Below the pieces are notes generated by a model. The model was not told the origin of the DNA. It saw only the letters and a list, made by a program, of their open reading frames with translations, and did not search any database. The position numbers were made by a program, and so were the translations under genes. Below, one piece after another: positions 14,054 to 22,701 of a DNA stretch of 39,157 nt (the stretch's first letter is position 1; each line of letters opens with the position of its first letter). The stretch lies in the NCBI GenBank assembly GCA_019119645.1, contig DWWR01000046.1:1-39157 (forward strand), given 5' to 3'. Origin of the DNA: Anaerobutyricum faecale (GTDB lineage: Bacteria; Bacillota; Clostridia; Lachnospirales; Lachnospiraceae).

Positions 14054-16691
14054 ACCATGTTTTTCCTTTTTCGATATCTACCAGGAGCGGCACACTCAAA
14101 TCCGCAGCTCCCATCATCTCTTCTTTCAGAATGTTGTACACTTCCCCGATCTCTTCTTCTTTTGTCTCCACGAGCAGCTCATCGTGAATCTGCAGAATCA
14201 GACGGGAGGAAAGATTCTCTTCCCTCAGCCGGCGGCTTACGCGGATCATGGCAATTTTGATGATATCCGCCGCCGTTCCTTGGATGGAAGAATTCATGGC
14301 GGCCCTCTCCCCGAAACTTCTCTGCATGAAGTTACTGGACGAAAGTTCCGGAATCGGACGGATTCTTCCGTATAACGTCTTCACATATCCATGTTCTTTC
14401 GCGAAAGCGACATTGCCGTCCAGATAGGTTTTGATACCCGGATAGGTGGCAAAATACCGCTCGATATACTCGTTGGCTTCCTTCCGTGAGATATTGAGGT
14501 CCTGGCTGAGTCCGAAGGCGCTGATCCCATAGACGATTCCGAAATTTACCGCCTTGGCGCTTCTGCGAAGAAGCGGCGTCACTTCCTCCACCGGCACCCC
14601 AAATACCTGGGAAGCGGTGGCGGTGTGAATATCCGCATTGTGCCGGTAGGCGTCAATGAGATTCTTATCATCCGCCATGTGGGCCAGCACTCGCAGTTCA
14701 ATCTGCGAATAATCGGCACTGACAAACACATATCCCGGTTCCGGCACAAACACTTTCCGGATGGCCCGTCCCAGCGGCATCCGGATCGGAATATTCTGAA
14801 GATTCGGATCGGAACTGGACAACCGTCCGGTGGCGGTCACCTTCTGGTGAAAAACGCTGTGAATCTTCCCGTCTTCTTCGATAAAGGCAGCCAGTCCGTC
14901 CGCATAGGTCGATTTCAGCTTTGTCAGCTGCCGGTACTCGAGAATATCTGACACAATGGGATAATCCGGCGCCAGTTTCTCCAAGATGTCCGCACTAGTG
15001 GAATATCCCGTCTTTGTCTTCTTGGCAAAAGGCATCTTCAAATCTTCAAACAAAACCACCCCCAGCTGCTTTGGAGAATTGATATTAAAATCTTTTCCCG
15101 CCTGGGTATGGATGGATTCCTCCAGCTCCTCAATGCGCCCGGTCAGCTGTTCGCCATATTCTTTCAGAGCATCCTTCTCCACTGAAATCCCGTATTTTTC
15201 CATGTCATAGAGGGTCGCTGTGGTAGGCCGCTCAATCTGCAGATAGAGCTCCTCCATGTCATGTTCCTTCAGTTTTTCTTTGAGAATCGGGCAGGCCTTC
15301 CGAGGGACGTAGGAAAGAAGCCCGGCCATATTCACTGCTTTTTCATTTTCAGCAGAAAATACTTCTGACAATTCCTGTTTTCCGCACACTTCTTTTCTGG
15401 ACGGCACCACCAGATCCAGATAATCTCTGGCAATATCGTCATAGTCATACGCTGACTGCAGCGGATTGAGCAGATAGGCGAGAATACCCACGTCCTCAAT
15501 CTGCTTCTCATACTCCCGCAGACGCTCATCAAAATGCAGCAGCGCCTTATAGTCAAGCACATACAAAGACATGCCGGCAGCCAGGAGAGCAAGCACGGAA
15601 TCTTTCAGCTGATCTTCCGTCAGCAGCCCTCCCGTCAGAAGAAGGGCCGTTTTATCGTTCCAGCTTAAGGAGATGCCCCGGCAGTCTCCGGCGCTTCCGA
15701 TGACACCATATCCGGCGGCTTCTCCTTCTTTTCCCGCTGCGCGCACCGCATCAAAAATGGCATCCGCCTCCGCCAGATCGCTGGTCACCGTAATCTGCAG
15801 TTCATTTTTTTCTTTCTGATCTTCCTCAAAATATTTAAACAGGCTCTTTAATTCCAGCTTTTTGAAAAGATGATAGGCATCTTTTGTAAAAATGTCGCCG
15901 ACTACCGCGTCCTGGAACTGATAATCCAGGGAGCAGTCCGTCTTGATGGTGGCCAGATCTTTGCTCAAAAGAGCCTGATCATAATATTCTCTCAAATTAT
16001 TTTTGGCCTTGGCCGGCTTAATCTCTTCCAGATGATCGTGGGCATTCTCAATGGAATGATAATTCTGTATCAGCTTTGCCGCTGTTTTTTCTCCGATGCC
16101 CGGAACACCCGGGATATTATCGGAAGCGTCTCCCATAAGTCCTTTCATATCAATGAACTCTGTGGGCGTCACACCGTAAAGCTTTTCCACATCGGCTGCG
16201 AAATAGTCTTCTGTCACCGTGCCGCCGGCCCTGGTCTTCGGAATCTTGATCTTGGTATGTTCCGTCGCCAGCTGTAAAAGATCCCGATCGCCGGATACAA
16301 TGACGACGGAAAAATCTTCCTTTTCCGCTTCCCGCCCGATGGTTCCAAGAATATCGTCCGCCTCGATGCCTGCCTGTGTCACCACCGGAATGCCCATGGA
16401 AGAAAGCACCTCTTTCATGAGAGGAACCTGTTCCCTCAATTCTTCAGGCATCGGTTTTCTTGTTCCCTTATATTCTTTATATTTCAAATGCCGAAATGTC
16501 GGCTCCTTTCTGTCAAAAGCCGCCAGAAGATGAGTCGGCCGCTCCTCCTCCATATATCGGAGCATAATATTCAAAAAACCGAGCACCGCATTGGTATGTT
16601 TTCCTTCTGCGTTGGTCAGTACCGGCAGACCGTAGTAAGCGCGGTTCAGCAGGCTGTGCCCGTCCAGAAGCATGATTTTATTTTCCGCCAT
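14040..16691 (-). CDS. polA: DNA polymerase I
   Basis: The 883-residue protein contains a 5' nuclease domain (about 1-290, with LLDGHSLLNRAYY, EADDILGT and GVPGIGEKTA), a middle 3'-5' exonuclease-like domain (about 295-480) and the polymerase domain. Polymerase motif A (DYSQIELRVLAHM), motif B (RRSAKAVNFGIVYG) and motif C (QIHDELLVE) are intact. The exonuclease region lacks the DxE motif at its start (VIGSAGDCRGI appears there), so proofreading is probably absent, as in many Gram-positive PolA proteins. It removes RNA primers and fills gaps. It lies between the ZAS membrane-protein gene and coaE. Confidence 0.97.
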   Translation of the reverse strand: MAENKIMLLDGHSLLNRAYYGLPVLTNAEGKHTNAVLGFLNIMLRYMEEERPTHLLAAFDRKEPTFRHLKYKEYKGTRKPMPEELREQVPLMKEVLSSMGIPVVTQAGIEADDILGTIGREAEKEDFSVVIVSGDRDLLQLATEHTKIKIPKTRAGGTVTEDYFAADVEKLYGVTPTEFIDMKGLMGDASDNIPGVPGIGEKTAAKLIQNYHSIENAHDHLEEIKPAKAKNNLREYYDQALLSKDLATIKTDCSLDYQFQDAVVGDIFTKDAYHLFKKLELKSLFKYFEEDQKEKNELQITVTSDLAEADAIFDAVRAAGKEGEAAGYGVIGSAGDCRGISLSWNDKTALLLTGGLLTEDQLKDSVLALLAAGMSLYVLDYKALLHFDERLREYEKQIEDVGILAYLLNPLQSAYDYDDIARDYLDLVVPSRKEVCGKQELSEVFSAENEKAVNMAGLLSYVPRKACPILKEKLKEHDMEELYLQIERPTTATLYDMEKYGISVEKDALKEYGEQLTGRIEELEESIHTQAGKDFNINSPKQLGVVLFEDLKMPFAKKTKTGYSTSADILEKLAPDYPIVSDILEYRQLTKLKSTYADGLAAFIEEDGKIHSVFHQKVTATGRLSSSDPNLQNIPIRMPLGRAIRKVFVPEPGYVFVSADYSQIELRVLAHMADDKNLIDAYRHNADIHTATASQVFGVPVEEVTPLLRRSAKAVNFGIVYGISAFGLSQDLNISRKEANEYIERYFATYPGIKTYLDGNVAFAKEHGYVKTLYGRIRPIPELSSSNFMQRSFGERAAMNSSIQGTAADIIKIAMIRVSRRLREENLSSRLILQIHDELLVETKEEEIGEVYNILKEEMMGAADLSVPLLVDIEKGKTWYEAK

Positions 16692-16721
16692 GATGCTGTG
16701 TCCTTTCTTCTACTTAAAAAT

Positions 16722-17066
16722 CTATACAATAAACGCAAGTACTTTGCCCAGAATCCACAAGAACAACGAAATGAGGAAGGCAGCAAGGATGACCCGGATC
16801 GAACGGCTTCTCTCCTCCTCCCTGACAGCCTCCTTATATCGCATATCCATGTCTTCTTTCAGTTTTTTTCTGAAATCCACCGACAAAATCTCTCCATCAT
16901 CCAGCTGCTGCAGACCAACCATCACAATATAATTAATCTCCAGTTCATCCTGGCAGTTGGGGCAGGAATAAATATGCTCAATAAATTCCTTCGTCTGCTC
17001 ATTGCTCAGATTGTGGTTGATATAGTTCATGATATTTGACTGTGCTTCCTGACAATTCATTCTCAT
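16722..17066 (-). CDS. ZAS (anti-sigma-type) zinc-finger membrane protein without a sigma factor neighbour
   Basis: This 114-residue protein has the zinc-binding His-x3-Cys-x2-Cys motif (HIYSCPNC, His31, Cys35, Cys38) with an upstream Cys5 in MNCQEA, the pattern of ZAS/zf-HC2 anti-sigma domains. A charged helix and one C-terminal transmembrane segment (about 93-112) follow. Its ATG overlaps the M18 aminopeptidase stop by 4 bp, implying coupling. No ECF sigma gene lies nearby, and there is almost no extracytoplasmic domain, so classical sigma sequestration is doubtful. Confidence 0.8.
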   Translation of the reverse strand: MRMNCQEAQSNIMNYINHNLSNEQTKEFIEHIYSCPNCQDELEINYIVMVGLQQLDDGEILSVDFRKKLKEDMDMRYKEAVREEERSRSIRVILAAFLISLFLWILGKVLAFIV

Positions 17067-18439
17067 GCCTCTTTCAGAAATGCTGCATAACCTTTCTTCG
17101 CCTCATATAAGTCTGCCTTGCTGATGATCTCACAAGGAGAATGCATGCTGAGAACCGCCACGCCGCTGTCCACCACTTCCATGCCGTAGAGGGCCGCGAT
17201 ATACGCGATGGTTCCGCCTCCGCCATAGTCAACCTTACCCAGTTCCGCTGTCTGGAATGCTACCTTATTGTTATCAAAAATCCTGCGAAGCTGTGCCAGA
17301 TATTCTGCGTTGGCGTCATTGGAGCCGGATTTACCTCTGGAACCGGTATATTTATTCAAAACCAGACCCTTTCCGAAGTAAGCGCTGTTTCTTTTCTCAA
17401 AGGCTTCGCTGTAGGCCGGATCATAGGCGGCGCTCACATCGGAAGAAAGCATCTTTGACCGTGCCATGGTGCGGCGCACAGCCAGATTGGAATCCATGCC
17501 TGCGAGGGCCAGAAGTTCTGCCACCGCATTTTCAAAAAACATGGACTGCATACCAGTGGCGCCTACACTGCCGATTTCTTCTTTATCCACAAGGATACAG
17601 CAGGATGTCCGCTCCGGAGCCTCTGTCTCTATCATAGCCTGGAAAGACGGAAAAGCGCAGACACGGTCATCATGGCCGTATCCGGCAATCATACTCCTGT
17701 CAAGACCGCAGTCTCTGGCCGGTCCTGCCGGAACCACTTCAATCTCTGCAGAAAGGAAATCATCCTCTTCCATGTCATATTTCTCTTTGAGAAGACGCAG
17801 TACATTGGCTTTCACCGCATCTTTTTCTTCTCCCTCCAGCGGACGGCTTCCCACCAGGATATCCAGATTCTCACCGGCTACCACCTCGCTGCCTTTTTTC
17901 GCCAGCTGTTTCGATGCCAGGTGTACCAGAAGATCCGTCACATAGACGATCGGGTCTTCCGGGTCTTCCCCGATATTGACTTCCATCACTGAACCGTCTT
18001 TTTTGGCGATGACGCCGTGGAGAGCCAGGGGAATCGTCACCCACTGATACTTCTTGATACCACCGTAATAATGGGTATCCAGAAAGGCCAGTTCCGTATC
18101 CTCATATAACGGCACCTGTTTCAGATCAAGCCGCGGGGAATCAATATGAGCGCAGAGAATATTCATTCCGTCTGTGAGCGGCTTCCTGCCCACCTGGAAC
18201 AAAGCGATAGTCTTACCCATGCCCACGGCGTACACTTTATCCCCTGCCTTGACGGATACTCCTTCTGCAACAAGATCCTCCAGGGAACGGTATCCGGCCT
18301 TTTCGGCCTCCTCTTTAAAAAATGTTGTACATTCTCTTTCCGTCTTGCATCTGCTCAGAAAATCTTTATATTCGCCGGAGAGTTTTTCCAGCGCTTCCAT
18401 ATCCTTTTCATCATATGTTAACCATGCATTTTCTTTCAT
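17063..18439 (-). CDS. M18-family aminopeptidase
   Basis: From ATG at 18439 the protein is 458 residues, normal for M18 metallo-aminopeptidases, which release N-terminal residues (often acidic) from peptides in the cytoplasm. The metal-binding AHIDSPRLDLK segment, the catalytic VDKEEIGSVGATGMQS block, GYGHDDRVCAF and the C-terminal MHSPCEIISKADLYE segment with the last His ligand are all present. The start was chosen because AGGAGG lies 8 nt upstream; an in-frame ATG at 18535 has no such site. The stop overlaps the ZAS-protein start. Its promoter lies inside the pyc terminator loop (18615-18643). Confidence 0.93.
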   Translation of the reverse strand: MKENAWLTYDEKDMEALEKLSGEYKDFLSRCKTERECTTFFKEEAEKAGYRSLEDLVAEGVSVKAGDKVYAVGMGKTIALFQVGRKPLTDGMNILCAHIDSPRLDLKQVPLYEDTELAFLDTHYYGGIKKYQWVTIPLALHGVIAKKDGSVMEVNIGEDPEDPIVYVTDLLVHLASKQLAKKGSEVVAGENLDILVGSRPLEGEEKDAVKANVLRLLKEKYDMEEDDFLSAEIEVVPAGPARDCGLDRSMIAGYGHDDRVCAFPSFQAMIETEAPERTSCCILVDKEEIGSVGATGMQSMFFENAVAELLALAGMDSNLAVRRTMARSKMLSSDVSAAYDPAYSEAFEKRNSAYFGKGLVLNKYTGSRGKSGSNDANAEYLAQLRRIFDNNKVAFQTAELGKVDYGGGGTIAYIAALYGMEVVDSGVAVLSMHSPCEIISKADLYEAKKGYAAFLKEA

Positions 18440-18581
18440 CGGTTCTTCCTCCTGTCTTTCTTCTATATTATATAATTTGAATTCCATTATGATAATATTA
18501 TGAATCCCACGGCTGAAAGGATACATCCGTTCCAACGGATCTCATCCCGGTGTCCTGCCGTCCCCATCCTGGCGACAAGCC

Positions 18582-18664
18582 AAAAAAAGCCGCCGTCCGC
18601 TTTTTCCATTCCCCATCATACCACAAGCAGGTAATTCCGTCAAAACAGAGTAAGCGGCGGCGGC
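18582..18664 (-). terminator. Terminator of pyc with a 49-nt loop
   Basis: On the minus strand a GC-rich 5' arm (18664-18652) pairs with the 3' arm (18602-18589) over 13 bp with a single bulged base at 18596, followed directly by seven T residues (18588-18582). The loop (18651-18603) is unusually long and contains a full promoter. The 5' arm begins 53 nt after the pyc stop codon. Confidence 0.8.
18615..18643 (-). promoter_or_regulatory. Promoter of the M18-polA-UPF0210 run, nested in the pyc terminator loop
   Basis: TTGACG (18643-18638) and TATGAT (18620-18615) are separated by exactly 17 bp on the minus strand. Transcription would start near 18607, downstream of the 5' stem arm, so the new RNA lacks the partner needed to form the terminator and can pass through it. 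The leader to 18439 is about 170 nt and contains a small hairpin (ATCCGT/ACGGAT, around 18524-18539). Confidence 0.7.
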
Positions 18665-18717
18665 AAAATCCACGGCAGCATTCTCCCTTCCGGATGATTA
18701 TGTACAAAATCCGGCTT

Positions 18718-21700
18718 CTATTCTTTTTTCTCAATTTCACCATCTATGGAAACGGTCTTAAAATCATCTTCATAGAGGGAGGCCAGATCCATTTCCGGAA
18801 GTTCCGGATGAGTGACATTTTTCATCTCTTCCTCATCAAGAATGAAAGATACCAGCAGCGCATCCTGGTTGACCTCATCGCCCTCGGAAACATAGATCTT
18901 ATCCACAACGCCGGAAACCCGGGAAGTGACCGTCGTCTCCATCTTCATGGCTTCGATGGTCATGAGCGGCATATTCTTCTTCACCACATCGCCCTCCTTA
19001 ATCTTGATATCACTGATGATACCAGGCATAGAGGCCCCCAGATGTCCCGGATTTCTCGGATCCATTTTCAGACGGCGGTCTGCCTTCACCTCAAAATTCT
19101 TATCAAGAACACGGGTCTCCCGGTAGAATCCATTCACCTCAAACTGAAGCGTCCGGTATCCTTTTTCGTCCGGTTCTGACATCTGTACAAATTTGATGAG
19201 GATATCATTGCCCTCCTCAATCTGGATGACTGTCTCCTCCCCGGGACGCAACCCGTAAAAATATACATGGCTTTCCAGTTTGGACACATCATTGTAGGCC
19301 TGGAAATGCTCGCAGTAATCCTCATAAACTCTCGGATACAGCGCATAGCTTAACACCTTCTGTTCCATGACCTCTGGTTTCTCCATGGTATCCATATAGT
19401 AATTCTCCCGGAGGAATTCCGCAATCTTATCAAAATCCACATCGGGGAGAAGCGCGCCCGGCCGCCCTTCAATCGGCGTTCTGTCTTTCAACACAATGCG
19501 CCGGAACTCTTCCGGAAAACCGCCTTCCGACTGTCCGAGCAGTCCCTCAAAGTATTCCACCACGGAATCCGGATAGGACAGTTCTCTTCCTTCCGTAAAA
19601 ATATTCTCTTTCGTCAGATTGTTCCTCTGCATGAAAATGGCCAGATCGCCCACCACCTTGGAAGTAGGGGTCACCTTGATGATATTGCCCAGCAATTCAT
19701 CGGCCTCTTTATATAATCTGCGTATCTCCTTAAAATTATTGACTACGCCCATTTCTTTTAACTGGGCCGTAAAGTTGGAATATTGTCCTCCCGGCATGCC
19801 ATACTGATAAATGGCCGTATCCGGCGCGTCGATGCCGCTCTCGAAAACCTTATATACTTTCCGCTCATGGGCATAATATTCATCCAGCACCAGAAGTCCC
19901 TCCGGATCAATCCGGGTATCTCTCTCCGTTCCCCGCAGTGCTTCCACCAGAGAGTTCATGGACGGCTGGCTGGTCAGGGAACTCATGGAACCGATGGCGC
20001 AGTCCACGATATCCACGCCGGCCTCGGCAGCCATCAGGTAGGTTCCGATCCCATTACCGGCGGTATCATGCGTGTGCAGATGAATCGGCACATGCACTTC
20101 TTTCTTCAGAGCCTCCACCAGCTTCTTCGCCGCGTAAGGCTTTAACAGGGAAGACATGTCCTTGATGGCAATGCAGTGGCAGCCCATGGCTTCCAGTTCC
20201 GCCGCCTTCCTGCAATAATAATCGAGGGTGTAAGTGGTCTCTTTCGGATCCATCATATCGCTGGCGTAGCAGATGGCTCCCTCCACAATTTTCCCGGTTT
20301 TTAATGCCTCTTCCACCGGCAGCTTCATATTTTCCATCCAGTTCATACTGTCAAAAATCCTGTAGACATCCACGCCATGGTCGCTGGATACCTTGATAAA
20401 CTTCTTGATCACATTGTCCGGATATGTGCTGTATCCCACCACATTGGAGGCCCGGAGGAGCATCTGGATCAAAACGTTCGGCATCCGTTCTCTCAGAATA
20501 TCTAACCGTTTCCACGGGGATTCTTTCAGAAAACGATATGCCGTATCGTAGGTGGCGCCGCCCCAGGCTTCAATGGAAAATGCGTCCTTCAAGTACAGGT
20601 TGGTGGCTCTTGCCGCTCCCGCCACTTCCTTGGTCCGCATACGGGTCGCCAGCAGAGACTGCTGGCCATCCCGCATGGTGGTATCCGTCACATACAGCTT
20701 CTTACTCCGGTACACCTTCTGGGTGAACTCTTTCGCGCCCAGCCGCAAAAATTCGTCCCGGGTTCCCCGGATCTCTTTTTCCGTGTCGATGACCGGCACC
20801 TTTCTGTCCTCAAGATCCGGCTTCGGTCCCGGATTCACATTGACCATCTTATTGGCCAGAAACTCCAGAATCTTGGTAGTCCGGTCCAGTTTGTTATGCA
20901 TCTCAATGAGCTCCGGCGTCTCGCTGATAAAGGTCGTATAACATTTTCCTTTCTGAAACACCTCATGATTTAAGACATTGATCAAAAAGGTCATATTCGT
21001 CTGTATCCCGTGGATCCGGAACTCTTTCAGAGCGCGGACCGATTTGCGGATAGCACCCGCAAACGTCCGGTCGTGTGACACCAGTTTCACAAGAAGACTG
21101 TCATAATGAGCGGTGATCACGGCTCCGGTGTAGGCGATGCCCCCGTCCAGCCGGATGCCGTTTCCCGCACTGGAACGGTACAGATCAATCTTGCCGTGAT
21201 CCGGCAGAAAGTGATTGGACGGATCCTCCGTGGTGATTCGCACCTGGATGGAATATCCGATGCTTTTCACTTCATTCTGCGAATAAATGTGGATATTCGG
21301 ACTGTTTAACGGATATCCCTCCGCCACCAGAATCTGGCAGATGACGATGTCGATGCCTGTGATCATCTCCGTTACCGTATGTTCCACCTGAATCCGCGGA
21401 TTCATCTCAATGAAATATGGATTTTCCTCCTCATCTACAAGAAATTCCATGGTTCCGGCGTTGGTATATCCCACTCTTCTGGCCAGACGTTTGGCGCTGT
21501 CCAGAATTTTCTTTCGGATCTCATCAGAAATGGTCCAGGCCGGCGCAAATTCAATGACCTTCTGATTATTTTTCTGCACGGAACAGTCCCGGTCATATAA
21601 ATGTACGATATTCCCGTAATTGTCTCCTAAAATCTGTACTTCGATATGTTTCGGCCGGATCAGATACTTCTCCAAAAACAGTTTGGATTCCCCAAAAGCC

Positions 21701-22290
21701 CGTTTTGACTCATTTTCCGACTTGGCGAAGGCTTCCTCCATATCTTCTTTCCGCTCCACAATACGCATTCCGCGGCCGCCGCCGCCGTTGGATGCTTTTA
21801 ACATCACCGGATACCCGATGCGGTCTGCCTCAGCCATGGCCGCCCCGGCGTCCGGTAAAATGAAGTCGCTGCCGCTGATGATCGGCACATTACTGTCGTG
21901 AGCCGCCTGTTTGGCTGAAAGTTTATCCCCCATAATATTCATAGCTTCCACTGTCGGCCCGATAAAGACAATATCATTTTTCCGGCAGGCTTCCGCAAAA
22001 GCCGGATACTCTGACAAGAAACCGTATCCCGGATGGATGGCATCCGCCTTTTTCTCCTTGGCGATACGGATGATCGTCGGAATATCCAGATAAGCGTCCA
22101 CCGGCCCCTTGTCCGGATCCAGCGGATACGCCTCATCCGCCTTGGAGCGAAACAGCGCGTACCGGTCTTCTTTGGAATACACGGCGATGGAGCCGATTCC
22201 CAGCTCCTCCAAAGCCCGGAAAATACGTATCGCGATCTCCCCGCGGTTCGCCACCAGGACTTTTTTAAACTTATGTACCATTACATGCAT
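18718..22290 (-). CDS. pyc: Pyruvate carboxylase
   Basis: This 1190-residue biotin enzyme makes oxaloacetate from pyruvate, bicarbonate and ATP. Domains in order are biotin carboxylase (about 5-460; KVLVANRGEIAIRIFRAL, the Gly-rich NGGGGRGMR loop, EMNPRIQVEHTVTE), carboxyltransferase (about 530-810; TDTTMRDGQQSLLATRMRT, HLHTHDTAGNG), a conserved linker/tetramerisation region, and a C-terminal biotin carrier domain with EAMKMET (biotinyl Lys at about 1116). An acidic tail of about 40 residues follows the carrier domain; most homologues stop near there at about 1145. GGGAGG precedes the start at 22290. The gene is monocistronic, with its own promoter and terminator. Confidence 0.97.
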   Translation of the reverse strand: MHVMVHKFKKVLVANRGEIAIRIFRALEELGIGSIAVYSKEDRYALFRSKADEAYPLDPDKGPVDAYLDIPTIIRIAKEKKADAIHPGYGFLSEYPAFAEACRKNDIVFIGPTVEAMNIMGDKLSAKQAAHDSNVPIISGSDFILPDAGAAMAEADRIGYPVMLKASNGGGGRGMRIVERKEDMEEAFAKSENESKRAFGESKLFLEKYLIRPKHIEVQILGDNYGNIVHLYDRDCSVQKNNQKVIEFAPAWTISDEIRKKILDSAKRLARRVGYTNAGTMEFLVDEEENPYFIEMNPRIQVEHTVTEMITGIDIVICQILVAEGYPLNSPNIHIYSQNEVKSIGYSIQVRITTEDPSNHFLPDHGKIDLYRSSAGNGIRLDGGIAYTGAVITAHYDSLLVKLVSHDRTFAGAIRKSVRALKEFRIHGIQTNMTFLINVLNHEVFQKGKCYTTFISETPELIEMHNKLDRTTKILEFLANKMVNVNPGPKPDLEDRKVPVIDTEKEIRGTRDEFLRLGAKEFTQKVYRSKKLYVTDTTMRDGQQSLLATRMRTKEVAGAARATNLYLKDAFSIEAWGGATYDTAYRFLKESPWKRLDILRERMPNVLIQMLLRASNVVGYSTYPDNVIKKFIKVSSDHGVDVYRIFDSMNWMENMKLPVEEALKTGKIVEGAICYASDMMDPKETTYTLDYYCRKAAELEAMGCHCIAIKDMSSLLKPYAAKKLVEALKKEVHVPIHLHTHDTAGNGIGTYLMAAEAGVDIVDCAIGSMSSLTSQPSMNSLVEALRGTERDTRIDPEGLLVLDEYYAHERKVYKVFESGIDAPDTAIYQYGMPGGQYSNFTAQLKEMGVVNNFKEIRRLYKEADELLGNIIKVTPTSKVVGDLAIFMQRNNLTKENIFTEGRELSYPDSVVEYFEGLLGQSEGGFPEEFRRIVLKDRTPIEGRPGALLPDVDFDKIAEFLRENYYMDTMEKPEVMEQKVLSYALYPRVYEDYCEHFQAYNDVSKLESHVYFYGLRPGEETVIQIEEGNDILIKFVQMSEPDEKGYRTLQFEVNGFYRETRVLDKNFEVKADRRLKMDPRNPGHLGASMPGIISDIKIKEGDVVKKNMPLMTIEAMKMETTVTSRVSGVVDKIYVSEGDEVNQDALLVSFILDEEEMKNVTHPELPEMDLASLYEDDFKTVSIDGEIEKKE

Positions 22291-22485
22291 ATACTGCTAT
22301 CCTCCCTCACGTTGTCCTTCTCATTTTTTCCAATATTTTATGGAGATCTTCTCATATATCTCTGTATCCTGCGCATGATCTCATGACTGCATCCGCCGCC
22401 CGAAGACTCTGATCTCCTTTTTTATTTTGAAGGCGCCCGGATCTCATCCTTCATCATGACAAAAAAATATCCCCTGTGATTTTCT

Positions 22486-22514
22486 AGTATATATAAATTT
22501 ACACAGAAAAACAA
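22486..22514 (-). promoter_or_regulatory. Promoter of pyc
   Basis: On the minus strand TTGTTT (22514-22509) and TATACT (22491-22486) are separated by 17 bp. Confidence 0.6.
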
Positions 22515-22535
22515 GGCACATTCATATTTTTTTCA

Positions 22536-22564
22536 TATACATTTCCATCATTTCATGATATAAT
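22536..22564 (+). promoter_or_regulatory. Promoter of the flavoprotein gene
   Basis: A perfect TATAAT (22559-22564) has a weak -35 box TATACA (22536-22541) 17 bp upstream. Confidence 0.5.
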
Positions 22565-22701
22565 TTCTCATAAATAGTGAATTTACAGACATTTTAGCAT
22601 ATTTTTACCTGTGATTGTTCTCCGGATCCGCAGAAGGGCTTCTATGTTTTTCTGTTTTTCGTGATTGGAAAGAACGTTCACATCCAGAAAGGATGACACC
22701 C

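Larger units (their letters stand above)
22291..22701. other. Divergent intergenic region between pyc and the flavoprotein gene
   Basis: This 411-bp region holds two divergent promoters whose -35 boxes lie about 20 bp apart (22514 and 22536). The pyc leader is about 190 nt and the flavoprotein leader about 130 nt. I found no riboswitch-like fold or credible small gene in either leader, although the pyc leader is long enough to hold control signals. Confidence 0.6.

Noticed and set aside
17063..18535. A longer M18 aminopeptidase starting at 18535
   Set aside because: The extra 32 residues have no family similarity and no ribosome site, whereas AGGAGG lies 8 nt before ATG at 18439.
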